NCBI RefSeq assembly: GCF_004920835.1
Contig: NZ_QFHO01000018.1
Location: forward strand, 25,784-89,783
Length of the DNA stretch: 64,000 nt
From: Stenotrophomonas maltophilia
GTDB lineage: Bacteria > Pseudomonadota > Gammaproteobacteria > Xanthomonadales > Xanthomonadaceae
Reading direction: 5' to 3'
Each line of letters opens with the position of its first letter. Position 1 is the first letter of the stretch. This document shows positions 7,534-15,818 of the stretch, piece by piece. A model generated the notes under the pieces. The model did no database searches, was not told where the DNA came from, and saw nothing but the letters and a program-made list of their open reading frames with translations. Made by a program: the position numbers and the translations under genes.

Positions 7534-8808
7534 TCAGGCCACCGAGCGGCGTGGCTTCAGCGGCACGACCTTGGTCGCGTCCTCGGCACGGCGGGCCAGC
7601 ACGCGGTCGATGCGGGCGAACACATCGCGCATCACCGAGGCTTCCGGCAGCAGGGTCACGCGGAAATGATGGCGGTAGGGCACGTTGAAGCTGGAGCCCG
7701 GCACCACCAGCACGCCTTCGTTGTTCATCAGGTCCAGCGCGAAATCATGGTCGTCGAAGCCCTTGGCTGCGGCACCGACCACGGCCGGGAACGCGTACAG
7801 CGCACCGGCCGGCGCGACCAGCGACAGGTGCTCGCTGGCTTCGCAGGCCTCGATCACCGCGCGGCGGGTTTCATACAGGCGGCCACCCGGGGTGCACAGT
7901 CCGGAGATGGTATCCGGGCCATTCACCGCAGCATCGATGGCGTACTGGCCCGGCACGTTGGCGCACAGGCGCAGCGCGCCCAGCAGGTCCAGTGCGGCGC
8001 GGAAGTCACCCAGGCGCGCATCGTCGCCGCTGAGGTGGGCCCAGCCCACGCGCCAGCCGCAGGCGCGGTGCACCTTGCTAAGGCCACTGAAGGTCAGGCA
8101 CGGGTGGTCGCCGGCCAGCGGCGCGACCGGCTGGAACACCGCGTCGTCGTACAGGATCTGGTCGTAGATCTCGTCGACCAGCAGCAGCAGGTTGTGGCGG
8201 CGCGCGATCTCGACCACGCGTTCCAGCAGCTCGCGCGGGTAGCTGGCGCCGCTGGGATTGTTCGGGTTGATCAGCACGATGGCGCGGGTGCGCGAGGACA
8301 CCAGCGTCTCGATTTCGCTCGGGTCCGGCTGGAAGCCGTTCTCCGGCGCACAGCGGTAATACACCGGGCGGCCGTCATTGAGGATGGTCGAGGCCGACCA
8401 CAGCGGATAGTCCGGCGAGGGCACCAGCACTTCGTCGCCCGGGTTGAGCAACGCCCGCAGCGACAGGTCGATCAGCTCGCTGACGCCGTTACCGACGAAG
8501 ACGCGATCCGGGTGTGCATCGGGCGCACCGCGACGGGCGTAGGCCGCGGCAATGGCTTCACGCGCTTCCGGCAGGCCCTGCTGGTGGGTATAGGGATCGG
8601 TGCGGCCCATGTCATCGGCGATCGCGCGCTGCAGGTGTTCCGGTGCACGGAAGCCGAACGCACCGGGGTTGCCGATGTTGAGCTTGATCAGCTTGCGGCC
8701 CTGCGCCTCCAGCTCCCGCGCTCGCCGTGCCAGTTCTCCGCGGATTTCGTAGCGCACTTCGGAGAGGCGCTCGCGGATGACCAGGGGCTTGGGCGAGGGG
8801 GTGGACAT
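7534..8808 (-). CDS. alaA: Pyridoxal-phosphate aminotransferase, AlaA-like (alanine-synthesising)
   Basis: 424 residues of the class I/II aminotransferase fold. The N-terminal region (VRYEIRGELARRAREL, LIKLNIGNPGAFGF) and the core (YIGNGVSEL-like FVGNGVSELIDL, VPSPDYPLW, LINPNNPSGA, DEIYDQILYDDA) align well with E. coli AlaA, glutamate-pyruvate transaminase. The PLP lysine is in TFSGLSKVHRACGWR and the C-terminal substrate arginine region is HHFRVTLLP. Start taken at MSTPSPKPL; an ATG eight codons upstream is also possible. It heads an operon with the SGNH hydrolase and methyltransferase. Role: alanine biosynthesis in the cytoplasm. Confidence 0.9.
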   Translation of the reverse strand: MSTPSPKPLVIRERLSEVRYEIRGELARRARELEAQGRKLIKLNIGNPGAFGFRAPEHLQRAIADDMGRTDPYTHQQGLPEAREAIAAAYARRGAPDAHPDRVFVGNGVSELIDLSLRALLNPGDEVLVPSPDYPLWSASTILNDGRPVYYRCAPENGFQPDPSEIETLVSSRTRAIVLINPNNPSGASYPRELLERVVEIARRHNLLLLVDEIYDQILYDDAVFQPVAPLAGDHPCLTFSGLSKVHRACGWRVGWAHLSGDDARLGDFRAALDLLGALRLCANVPGQYAIDAAVNGPDTISGLCTPGGRLYETRRAVIEACEASEHLSLVAPAGALYAFPAVVGAAAKGFDDHDFALDLMNNEGVLVVPGSSFNVPYRHHFRVTLLPEASVMRDVFARIDRVLARRAEDATKVVPLKPRRSVA

Positions 8809-8931
8809 GGGCGGTGGGCCGTCGAATGGCATGGGGCTTCCATGGTAGCGGAATTGCTGCAGCGCATGGCAAGGCCCCAGGGCTTGCCGTTGTTGGGCTG
8901 GCGGGGCACTGGCGCAGGTAGAATGGCGGCG

Positions 8932-10032
8932 ATGACCCAGACACTCGATTTCACCGCCCTGCAGACCATCGGCTGGCCCTGGCCAGGCCCGGCGCAGCAG
9001 GCCGACTGGCAGGCTGTGATGGCCGCCCACCCGCAGGCCCGCCCGGCGCGGGTGATCGAACAGCATCGAACGCACTATGTCGTGGCCGATGGCCCGGATG
9101 CGGCGATCAAGGCCGAATCGCTGCCGGAATGGCAGCGCCCGCGCTTCCCCAGCCACGAACGGCCGGCGGTGGGCGACTGGGTGTTGCTGGATGGCATCCG
9201 CATCGTTGCCCTGCTGCCGCGGCGTACCGCGATCAAGCGTGGCGCGGCCGGCGAGCATTACCACCAGCAAGTGATCGCGGCCAACATCGATACGGTGTTC
9301 ATCGTCTGTGGCCTGGATGCCGACTTCAATCCGCGCCGCATCGAGCGCTACCTGCTGCTGGTCGGCGGTGGCGGTGCCGAGCCGGTGGTGGTGCTGACCA
9401 AGGCCGACCAGACCGAATACAGCGAGGATGCGCTGGCGGTGCTGGAAGAGCTGGAGATGCAGGGCATCGCCCTGCATGCGATCAACGGCCTGGATGCCGA
9501 CAGCGTGGCGGTGCTGGAACCGTGGCTGGGCCCGGGCCGCACCGTGGTGCTGGTGGGATCATCCGGTGCCGGCAAGTCGACGCTGACCAACACCCTGCTG
9601 GGCGAGCAGCGGATGAAGACCAATGCGGTGCGCGCCAATGACTCGCGTGGCCGCCATACCACCACCCATCGCGCGCTGATGCCGCTGCCGATGGGCGCCT
9701 GTCTGATCGACACCCCCGGCATGCGCGAACTGAAGCCAACCGGTGAAGAGACGCTGGCCGAAGGCGGTTTCGCCGATATCGAAGCGTTGGCGGCGCAGTG
9801 CCGCTTCAACGACTGCATGCATCAGCAGGAACCGGGTTGTGCGGTGCGTGCGGCGATCGACGCGGGCGAGATTGAAGAAAGCCGGCTGCTGAACTACTTC
9901 AAGCTGAAGGAAGAAGTGGCCGCCGCCGCGGCCAAGCTGGCCGTTCGCCAGGCCGAGACCGCGCAGGAGCGGGGTGGCAGGAAGGGCAAGGGGCAGCAGT
10001 TCCGCCCGGCCGGCAAGCCGCGTAGGCGTTGA
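8932..10032 (+). CDS. rsgA: Small-ribosomal-subunit-dependent GTPase RsgA
   Basis: 366 residues with the circularly permuted GTPase order typical of RsgA (YjeQ). An N-terminal OB-fold region (about 30-110, with AVGDWVLLDG) is followed by G4 (VVLTKADQ), then G1 (VLVGSSGAGKST), G2 region and G3 (LIDTPGMREL). A C-terminal zinc-binding segment CRFNDCMHQQEPGCAV is present. The tail is basic (RGGRKGKGQQF), suited to rRNA contact. RsgA assists late 30S maturation. It is divergent from alaA. MTQTLDF is taken as the start; an ATG three codons earlier (MAAMTQ) cannot be excluded. Confidence 0.97.
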   Translation: MTQTLDFTALQTIGWPWPGPAQQADWQAVMAAHPQARPARVIEQHRTHYVVADGPDAAIKAESLPEWQRPRFPSHERPAVGDWVLLDGIRIVALLPRRTAIKRGAAGEHYHQQVIAANIDTVFIVCGLDADFNPRRIERYLLLVGGGGAEPVVVLTKADQTEYSEDALAVLEELEMQGIALHAINGLDADSVAVLEPWLGPGRTVVLVGSSGAGKSTLTNTLLGEQRMKTNAVRANDSRGRHTTTHRALMPLPMGACLIDTPGMRELKPTGEETLAEGGFADIEALAAQCRFNDCMHQQEPGCAVRAAIDAGEIEESRLLNYFKLKEEVAAAAAKLAVRQAETAQERGGRKGKGQQFRPAGKPRRR

Positions 10033-10040
10033 TCGGTACT

Positions 10041-10084
10041 GCGGGGTCGGATCCCATCGCGCGGCAATGGGCTCTGACCCCTGC
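10041..10084. repeat. Imperfect palindrome of the GGGGTCGGATCC family
   Basis: The hairpin just downstream of rsgA pairs GGGGTCGGATCCCAT with ATGGGCTCTGACCCC, with a few mismatches. The related and perfect hairpin at 49790-49830 carries the same GGGGTCGGATCC start, so this is a dispersed repeat. It may end the rsgA transcript, although no U-run follows. Confidence 0.6.
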
Positions 10085-10135
10085 AATGAAACCCGCCTCT
10101 GCCTGCTTCGGGTGGATGCCAACTGCCCGCTCCTG

Positions 10136-10211
10136 GTAGGTGCCAACGTTGGTTGGCACGAATCTGTCCGAAGCCCGCCTTCGGCGGATGCCAACCAAGG
10201 TTGGCACCTAC
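10136..10211. repeat. SMAG palindrome pair (GTAG...CTAC)
   Basis: The left unit GTAGGTGCCAACGTTGGTTG and the right unit, ending GGTTGGCACCTAC, are inverted copies bounded by GTAG and CTAC. The same unit type recurs at 38554 and 49882. It lies in the rsgA-DUF1704 gap. A longer in-frame start for the next gene (10153) would run through this repeat and is therefore rejected. Confidence 0.85.
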
Positions 10212-10242
10212 CAAAGCAAGGGCAGGGCGCTATAGTCCGCGC

Positions 10243-11496
10243 ATGGAACCGACCGCGACGCTGGACCGTGACGTGGCCCACCATGCAGCGCTCGATGCGC
10301 GCCTGGTCGAGGCCGTGGGAGGCATCCGCCTGCTGGGCCTGACCAGCTGGCCGGCAACGCTGCAGGCACCGTTCCTGGACAGCGTGGCGCGTGGCCAGCC
10401 GGTGCTGCCGAAGGTGGATTACCCTCGGCTCAACTTCAGCGAAGAGCGCCGCGCGCTGGCCGCGATTGCCGCCGACTGCGATGACAGCCATCCGCTGGGT
10501 CACTACGTGCGGCAGTCGGCGCAGAGCTGGGACCTGGCCGCACAGCTTCTGGAAGGGTTGGGCACGGCTGCGGTCGATACCTGCTCGGTGCAGCTGTTCG
10601 GCGCCCCCGAGCAGCCGCTGCCGGGCAATGGCCCAAGCACGCGCGAAGCGGCGCGTCACTTCATCCAGATTGCTGCCGAACTCGATCACGAACTGCTGGC
10701 GCCGGAAGAGCAGGTGCCGGTTTCGGCCATTGCCCTGCAGCTGCAGCTGCAGAACGATCTGGACGCGTTCTTCGAGTCGCGCATCATCCAGGTGCAGCTC
10801 GATCCGGAGCTGGTGTCCAAGGCCGCCGCCGGCCCGACCCGCATCCGCCTGCGCACCAGTGCGCGCTTCAGCGCCTACGACCGCGCGCAGTTGTTCCACC
10901 ACGAAGCGCTGGTGCATTCGCTGACCGCCTTGAACGGCCGTGAGCAGCCTGTGCTGCCGAGCCTGGCACTGTCCTCGCCACGGGTGACCGCCACCCAGGA
11001 AGGGCTGGCGACGTTCGCTGAACAGATCACCGGCAGCATCGACATCGAGCGCCTCAAGCGCATCAGCCTGCGTACCGAGGCAATCGCGATGGCGCGCGAA
11101 GGTGCGGACTTCATCGAGGTGTTCCGCTACTTCTGCGATGCCGGGCAGAACCCGGAAGAGAGCTTCGCCTCGGCGCAGCGGGTGTTCCGCGGTGTGCCGC
11201 CGAGTGGCGGCCTGGCCTTCACCAAGGACACGGTGTACCTGCGCGGGCTGGTGTCGGTGCATACCTTCTTCCGCCACATGCTGGCCGAGGATCGCCTGCA
11301 GGTCTGCCGATGGCTGTTCGCCGGCAAGATGAGCCTGACCGATGCGATTGCGTTCGCGCCGTTGTTCGAGTCCGGTGTATTGAAGCCGCCGCGTTGGCTG
11401 CCGCACTGGGTGAGTCGCGCCAACGGCCTGGCCGGCATGCTGGCGTTCTCGCTGTTCGCCAACCGGATACGGATGGACCAGCTGGCGCCGGAATGA
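10243..11496 (+). CDS. DUF1704 / QEGLA-motif metallopeptidase-like protein
   Basis: 417 residues. It carries the two diagnostic segments of the DUF1704 (flavohemoglobin expression-modulating QEGLA motif) family: the metal-binding HHEALVHSLT (about residue 225) and TQEGLATFAEQITG, whose Glu is a likely third metal ligand. The motif arrangement is that of a gluzincin with an HExxxH spacing. The eukaryotic relatives (KIAA0895/MATCAP proteins) include a tubulin carboxypeptidase. The bacterial function is not established. The protein is soluble with no signal peptide. Start chosen at the ATG after the repeat. It ends at a convergent repeat-rich spacer facing the TonB receptor gene and has no operon partner here. 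Confidence 0.85.
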   Translation: MEPTATLDRDVAHHAALDARLVEAVGGIRLLGLTSWPATLQAPFLDSVARGQPVLPKVDYPRLNFSEERRALAAIAADCDDSHPLGHYVRQSAQSWDLAAQLLEGLGTAAVDTCSVQLFGAPEQPLPGNGPSTREAARHFIQIAAELDHELLAPEEQVPVSAIALQLQLQNDLDAFFESRIIQVQLDPELVSKAAAGPTRIRLRTSARFSAYDRAQLFHHEALVHSLTALNGREQPVLPSLALSSPRVTATQEGLATFAEQITGSIDIERLKRISLRTEAIAMAREGADFIEVFRYFCDAGQNPEESFASAQRVFRGVPPSGGLAFTKDTVYLRGLVSVHTFFRHMLAEDRLQVCRWLFAGKMSLTDAIAFAPLFESGVLKPPRWLPHWVSRANGLAGMLAFSLFANRIRMDQLAPE

Positions 11497-11538
11497 AATG
11501 CGTTGGCGACTTGTGGCGTCTTGATTGATATCGGAGAG

Positions 11539-11642
11539 AGCGGGGGGCTTGCGCTGGCCAGGACACGCCGCAAGTACGTCCCTGTAGGCTCGGCCACGGC
11601 ATCCATGCCGTGGACGGTCCTGGCCAGCGCAAGCCCCCCGCT
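11539..11642 (+). repeat. Long palindromic element A: 26-bp arms, 52-nt structured loop
   Basis: Arms 11539-11564 and 11617-11642 are perfectly complementary (26 bp). The 52-nt loop begins ACGCCG and contains a second hairpin, CCACGGC-ATCCAT-GCCGTGG. The loop aligns with those of elements B and C, while the arms share no sequence with theirs except a GGAC next to the loop in A and B. The predicted fold is a three-way junction in RNA or a cruciform in DNA. Confidence 0.85.
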
Positions 11643-11703
11643 CCAGACGATTTCCCGCGAGACGGCCAGCAATCCACCAGAGGGATTGCGTTTGAAAAGC
11701 TTG

Positions 11704-11742
11704 AAAAGCAAAGAGCCGGGCATTGCCCGGCTCTTTGCTTTT
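11704..11742. terminator. Bidirectional rho-independent terminator
   Basis: An 18-bp perfect stem (AAAAGCAAAGAGCCGGGC paired with its complement at 11725-11742) has a 3-nt loop ATT. A-runs and T-runs lie at the base on both sides. It is placed between convergent genes and so can end both the DUF1704 and TonB-receptor transcripts. Confidence 0.9.
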
Positions 11743-11788
11743 GCATTTGCTTTCAATTGTCTCCGCGCCGGCGCGGGGAACTGTCCAG

Positions 11789-11892
11789 CGTGGGTAGGCA
11801 GGCCCATGCAGGACCGTGAGGCGCATGGATGCGCCGATCGAGCCCCCATGGATGGGTTTACGGCGTGTCCTGCATGGGCCTGCCTACCCACG
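11789..11892 (-). repeat. Long palindromic element B: 26-bp arms, 52-nt structured loop
   Basis: Arms 11789-11814 and 11867-11892 are perfectly complementary over 26 bp and enclose exactly 52 nt. Read on the minus strand the loop starts ACGCCGTAAACCCATCCATG, the same as element C. It contains the inner hairpin GGCGC-ATCCAT-GCGCC, whose loop is shared with A and C but whose stem bases differ in a compensatory way. Confidence 0.85.
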
Positions 11893-11934
11893 CCATGCAG
11901 GAACAATCAACGCGCCGCAGCGCCTGCTTCTGAC

Positions 11935-14229
11935 TTAGAACTCCGCCGCCACCGTCATGAACAGCTGCCGCGGTGCGCTCGCATGAATCGCATAACGCGT
12001 GCCCTTGGGATCGGTCGGTGCGAACGAGCTCAGCTGGCCGGCATAGCGCTTGTTGGTCAGGTTGGTCGCGTTCAACGACACCCGCACGTTGCGCAGGCCC
12101 ATGCCCGGGCCGAAGTCGTAGCCCGCACCGGCGTCGAAGGTGGTCACGCCCGGCACCGACTGGTCGTTGGTGTAGGTGTAGTAACGCTTGCCTGTGTACT
12201 TGGCACGCAGGCTGGCAAAGAAGCCATCGCGGTTCCAGCTGATTTCACTGGAGGCCATGCGCTGTGGCGTATCCACGGTGATCTTGCCGGCCACCGGCAC
12301 CACCGCGCCGCCGGACAGGTAGTCGTCCTCGTAGGTGGTCTTGTTCCAGGACAGCGCGTTGTACCACTGCAGGCCGTCGATCGGCTTGAGTATGAAGGTC
12401 AGCTCCGCGCCGTGGCTCTTTACCGAACCGACGTTGATGAAACGGGTCACGCACTCCGGGCGCGTGCCGACTTCGATGCTTGAGCACGGGTTCAGCGACA
12501 GCAGGCGGTTGTCGAACTTCACGTTGTAGGCCGCGATCGACGCCTGGTACTTCTCACCGAAAGTACGGAAACCGGCTTCCAGGCTCTTCGACTTCTCCGG
12601 CTCCAGGCCGGCGCTGGCCGCGAACGATTCCGGCGACACCTGCAGCGGGCCGCCGCTGCCACCGCCGACGAAGGCAGCGATGTTCTCGGCATACGAGGCG
12701 AACAGCTCGTTGTTGGCGTTGAGCTTGAAGCCCAGGCCCAGCTGCGGCAGCACCGATTCCTTGGCAGTCAGCGTGCCCGAGGCGATGCTGGTTTCCACCC
12801 CCGGGTTGGCGGTGGCGCGCATGCGGGTGTTCGGGCTCTTGATGCCGACGTCCACGGTCAGGCGCTGGTCGAGGAAGCGCATGCGGTCCTGCACGTAGAA
12901 CTGGCGCGTGCGGATGTCGAAGTCCTGGTTGAACAGCAGGCGGTCCGGGTTTTTCAGGTACAGGTCGTCCAGGAACGGACCGCTGATGTAGTAGAAGTTG
13001 CGCGAGACGTTATGGTCGTTCTGCTCGTACCACAGGCCGGCTTCCAGCTCGTGGATGCCCACCGTCCACGACAGCGCGGCAGTCAGGCCGTCGCGGTTGA
13101 TCGTGTAGTTGGTGCTGCGGATCGAGATCGGCAGCATCTTGTCGGTTCCCGGGTAGGACGGCTGGCCCGGTGCCCACCAGTGGCCCTGGCCACGGTTGTC
13201 ATGGTGGTAGGCCAGCAGCTTGAGGCGGCCCTGCTCACCGAGGCGCAGGTCGGCATCGACCGAATAGAGGTTGTCGTCGCGCAGTGCGCGGCTCTGGTAG
13301 TACGCATCGTCGATGCTGTTGACGCCACCACTGAACTTGCACTTGCTGCGGTCCAGCGTGCCCGGTGCGCAGTATGCGGCGGCGACGGCGCGCTCCCAGT
13401 CCGGCGCGTAGATGTTCCAGTCATAGCCCAAGCCGCGCGCCAGCATGTCCTTGGACAGGTAGGCGTAGTTGGCCTGGCTGGCGCGCGAGGTCGCGACGAA
13501 CGCACCGAAACGATGGTCGCCCACGTTCCACACCGCCTTGGCATTGAACTGGCGGGTGGTCTGGTTCTGGTACGGCGCGGCCCACATGTCCTGGTCCTGG
13601 TGTACGCCGGAGACGTAGGCCGAGAAGCCGTTGATGTCGCCGGTGTCCACGCGCAGGTAGCCGCGGCGCTGGCTGTTGTCGCCAACGGTGACGCTGGCGC
13701 GGCCACCGAATTCGGTCGACGGGTCCATCGAGAAGTACTGGATGGTGCCACCCAGGTTGCTGGTCGAGGCCACGCCCAGCGAACCGATGCCCTGCGACAG
13801 CTCTGCGCCGGCCAGGTTCTCGGCGATGATCGCGCGGGCAATGCTCAGGCCGTTGTAGTTGCCGTAGCTGTTGTCACCCAGCGGGATGCCGTCCAGCGTG
13901 TAGCCGAGGCGACTCTTGTCGAAGCCGCGCAGGCTGATGGTCTGCGACTCCTCGTTGGCACCGAAGGCATCGTTGGACTGCACCGACACGCCTGGCAGGC
14001 GGTCGAGGATCTTCTGGCCGCTGGTGCCCGGCGGCAGCACCTGCTTGTCCACCGTGGTGATGCGCTGCACCTGGCGGGTCTCGCCCTGGCCGATCACGGA
14101 GACAGTATCCAGCGTCTGCGCGCTCAGCGCGGCATCGGTGCTGGCGCCGGTATCGGCGGCGGTGGCGGCATGGGCGCTGGCGGCGGAGAGCGCGATCGCC
14201 ACGGCGATCGTCAGGTGTCGGGTCTGCAT
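11935..14229 (-). CDS. TonB-dependent outer-membrane receptor
   Basis: About 764 residues. A signal peptide (MQTRHLTIAVAIALSAASAH) precedes a plug domain (QKILDRLPGVSVQSND, ISLRGFDKSRLGYTLDGIPL). A long 22-strand-type beta barrel follows, ending in Phe (LFMTVAAEF), the usual BamA recognition end. A VSLNATNLTNKRYAG segment marks the last strands. Start taken at MQTRH; an ATG five codons upstream would add MQRTT. The ligand cannot be read from sequence, and no siderophore or vitamin genes are adjacent. It stands alone, ending at the convergent terminator region. Function: energy-driven import of a bulky substrate across the outer membrane. Confidence 0.95.
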   Translation of the reverse strand: MQTRHLTIAVAIALSAASAHAATAADTGASTDAALSAQTLDTVSVIGQGETRQVQRITTVDKQVLPPGTSGQKILDRLPGVSVQSNDAFGANEESQTISLRGFDKSRLGYTLDGIPLGDNSYGNYNGLSIARAIIAENLAGAELSQGIGSLGVASTSNLGGTIQYFSMDPSTEFGGRASVTVGDNSQRRGYLRVDTGDINGFSAYVSGVHQDQDMWAAPYQNQTTRQFNAKAVWNVGDHRFGAFVATSRASQANYAYLSKDMLARGLGYDWNIYAPDWERAVAAAYCAPGTLDRSKCKFSGGVNSIDDAYYQSRALRDDNLYSVDADLRLGEQGRLKLLAYHHDNRGQGHWWAPGQPSYPGTDKMLPISIRSTNYTINRDGLTAALSWTVGIHELEAGLWYEQNDHNVSRNFYYISGPFLDDLYLKNPDRLLFNQDFDIRTRQFYVQDRMRFLDQRLTVDVGIKSPNTRMRATANPGVETSIASGTLTAKESVLPQLGLGFKLNANNELFASYAENIAAFVGGGSGGPLQVSPESFAASAGLEPEKSKSLEAGFRTFGEKYQASIAAYNVKFDNRLLSLNPCSSIEVGTRPECVTRFINVGSVKSHGAELTFILKPIDGLQWYNALSWNKTTYEDDYLSGGAVVPVAGKITVDTPQRMASSEISWNRDGFFASLRAKYTGKRYYTYTNDQSVPGVTTFDAGAGYDFGPGMGLRNVRVSLNATNLTNKRYAGQLSSFAPTDPKGTRYAIHASAPRQLFMTVAAEF

Positions 14230-14363
14230 GGTGGTCCGTTGCATTGGGGGTGGTCACCGGCACGGATGCGCGGTGCATGGCCACTATGCGAACGGAACAT
14301 GAAACCTTCTTTACGGAAAACCAACGAACGGTGCAGGGTGGTGTGCAACCTGCAACATTCCTG

Positions 14364-14900
14364 TCACGGCGGCGGTGCATCTGCCGGTTTGAGGATCACC
14401 TGCGCGACGCACGCGTGATGCAATCCGGGAAAAAGGTAGCTCACCCATCGATCCGGGGATGGGTAGCTCAACGTCAATGCCTGTTCCGGGGCGTGGCCTG
14501 AAGGAGGAAGCACGCGCGCTGGCGCGACCTGGCGCTGGACGATCTGCTGACGCGTCACGCATGCGCCCCCGACATCCAGGCGCACGGAGTGCACGTGCTG
14601 GCGATCGGCCTGCAGCAGGACCATGCCGCCGGTGATCTGGAGCGGTGGGGACAGGGCCACCGGTGGCAGCGTGATGCCCGGCAATGCATAAGGTGTTTCG
14701 ATGATGGCCACTGTCGCTGGCAGCATGGCGCGAAGGTCTTCCAGACGCGCCGCGCGGGGCAACGGTTTGCCCCAGCTGCGGGTCAGTTCGAGCAGACGAT
14801 CTGCCTGCACGTCGTCAGCCATCGGCAGCTGGTCGGGTGCGGCCGCCGCACACAGTGCAGGCAGCAGGATCGCAAGGTTTCCCCACCACAGACGCTGCAT
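14364..14900 (-). CDS. Hypothetical exported protein
   Basis: 178 residues starting MQRLWWGNLAILLPALCAAA, a plausible signal peptide, followed by a mature region with no family I recognise. Proline-rich stretches occur (GITLPPVALSPPLQ). Two cysteines about 40 residues apart near the C-terminus (GGACVTRQQ and HHACVAQVIL) could form a disulfide in the periplasm. It is on the same strand as the TonB-dependent receptor but 120 nt upstream of it, so a shared transcript is possible. No functional inference is justified. Confidence 0.55.
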   Translation of the reverse strand: MQRLWWGNLAILLPALCAAAAPDQLPMADDVQADRLLELTRSWGKPLPRAARLEDLRAMLPATVAIIETPYALPGITLPPVALSPPLQITGGMVLLQADRQHVHSVRLDVGGACVTRQQIVQRQVAPARVLPPSGHAPEQALTLSYPSPDRWVSYLFPGLHHACVAQVILKPADAPPP

Positions 14901-14963
14901 GGGTGAACTTCCGGTTCACGGATGCTGCCGGTATAGCACGCACCGGGTACAGGCAAGAAAAAA

Positions 14964-15007
14964 GGGGCCGGATGCCCCCCCCCCGCAAGCGAAGGTTCTC
15001 CGGCCCC
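14964..15007 (-). terminator. Terminator downstream of phaB with a G10 tract in the loop
   Basis: On the minus strand the stem GGGGCCGGA/TCCGGCCCC (9 bp) is followed by TTTTTTCTT, a rho-independent terminator for the PhaB/CitMHS/porin transcript. The 26-nt loop includes a run of ten G (ten C on the plus strand, 14975-14984). Confidence 0.85.
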
Positions 15008-15053
15008 GCGCACTCCGTGGGGGAGGCGGTCCACGTACTGCGTGGACGAGGGC

Positions 15054-15794
15054 TTACCCCATGTACAGGCCACCGTTGACCGGATAATCGGCGCCGGTCA
15101 CGTACGAGGCTTCATCCGAGGCCAGCCACGCACACAGGCCGGCCACTTCTTCCGGACGGCCCAGGCGGCGCACTGGCACCGAGGCGGCCAGCCGGTCCAG
15201 CACATCTGGCGGGAAACTGCTGATGGCCTGGCTGGCGATGTAACCCGGCGACAAGGTGTTGACGGTGACCCCGCGCGAGGCCACTTCCGCGGCCAGCGCA
15301 CGGCTGAAGCCATGCATCGCGGCCTTGGCGGTGGCGTAGTTCACCTGGCCGATCTGGCCCTTGTGGGCGCTGACCGAACCGATGTTGATGATGCGGCCCC
15401 AGCCCCGCGTGGCCATGCCGTCGACCACCTGCTTGGTCAGGTTGAACAGCGAGTTGAGGTTGGAGGCGATCACCGCATTCCAGTCCTCCACCGTCATCTG
15501 CCGGAACAGCAGGTCGCGGCTGCCACCGGAGTTGTTGACCAGCACGTCCACTTCACCGACTTCGGCGCGCACCTTGGCGAACGCGGCGCTGGTCGAGGCC
15601 CAGTCGGTAGCGTTGCCTTCGGAGGCGATGAAGTCGAAGCCCTGTTCGCGCTGCTCGCGCAGCCAGTTGGCCTTGCGCGGCGAGTTCGGCGCGCAACCGG
15701 CAACCACGGTGTGGCCGCTGCGGGCCAGGCTCTGGCAGATGGCAGTACCGACACTGCCCATGCCGCTGGTGACGTAAGCGATTCGAAGCGTCAT
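15054..15794 (-). CDS. phaB: Acetoacetyl-CoA reductase, PhaB-like (short-chain dehydrogenase)
   Basis: 246 residues of the classical SDR fold: cofactor loop VTSGMGSVGTAIC, NNSGGSRDLLF, and catalytic Ser in IINIGSVSAHKGQIGQVNYA with the Tyr-X3-Lys YATAKAA. The C-terminal VTGADYPVNGGLYMG matches PhaB/PhbB, which reduces acetoacetyl-CoA to (R)-3-hydroxybutyryl-CoA with NADPH. No PHA synthase gene is present nearby. It is the last gene of the porin-CitMHS-phaB run, 24 nt after CitMHS, with AAGGAG as ribosome binding site. A role in disposing of acetyl-CoA from citrate is plausible but unproven; the exact substrate could be another 3-ketoacyl compound. Confidence 0.85.
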   Translation of the reverse strand: MTLRIAYVTSGMGSVGTAICQSLARSGHTVVAGCAPNSPRKANWLREQREQGFDFIASEGNATDWASTSAAFAKVRAEVGEVDVLVNNSGGSRDLLFRQMTVEDWNAVIASNLNSLFNLTKQVVDGMATRGWGRIINIGSVSAHKGQIGQVNYATAKAAMHGFSRALAAEVASRGVTVNTLSPGYIASQAISSFPPDVLDRLAASVPVRRLGRPEEVAGLCAWLASDEASYVTGADYPVNGGLYMG

Positions 15795-15818
15795 TGCAGA
15801 AGGCTCCTTGGTAAGAGG

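Larger units (their letters stand above)
11497..11934. other. Convergent intergenic region made of palindromes
   Basis: 438 nt between the DUF1704 stop and the TonB-receptor stop, with no convincing gene. It holds two long palindromic elements with 52-nt loops (11539-11642 and 11789-11892) in opposite orientation and a strong terminator between them (11704-11742). A short self-complementary CCGCGCCGGCGCGG lies near 11763. Sequence outside these hairpins is unremarkable. Confidence 0.8.

Noticed and set aside
10153..10242. N-terminal extension of the DUF1704 protein
   Set aside because: The extra codons lie in a SMAG repeat and give no conserved sequence; the ATG at 10243 begins the family region.
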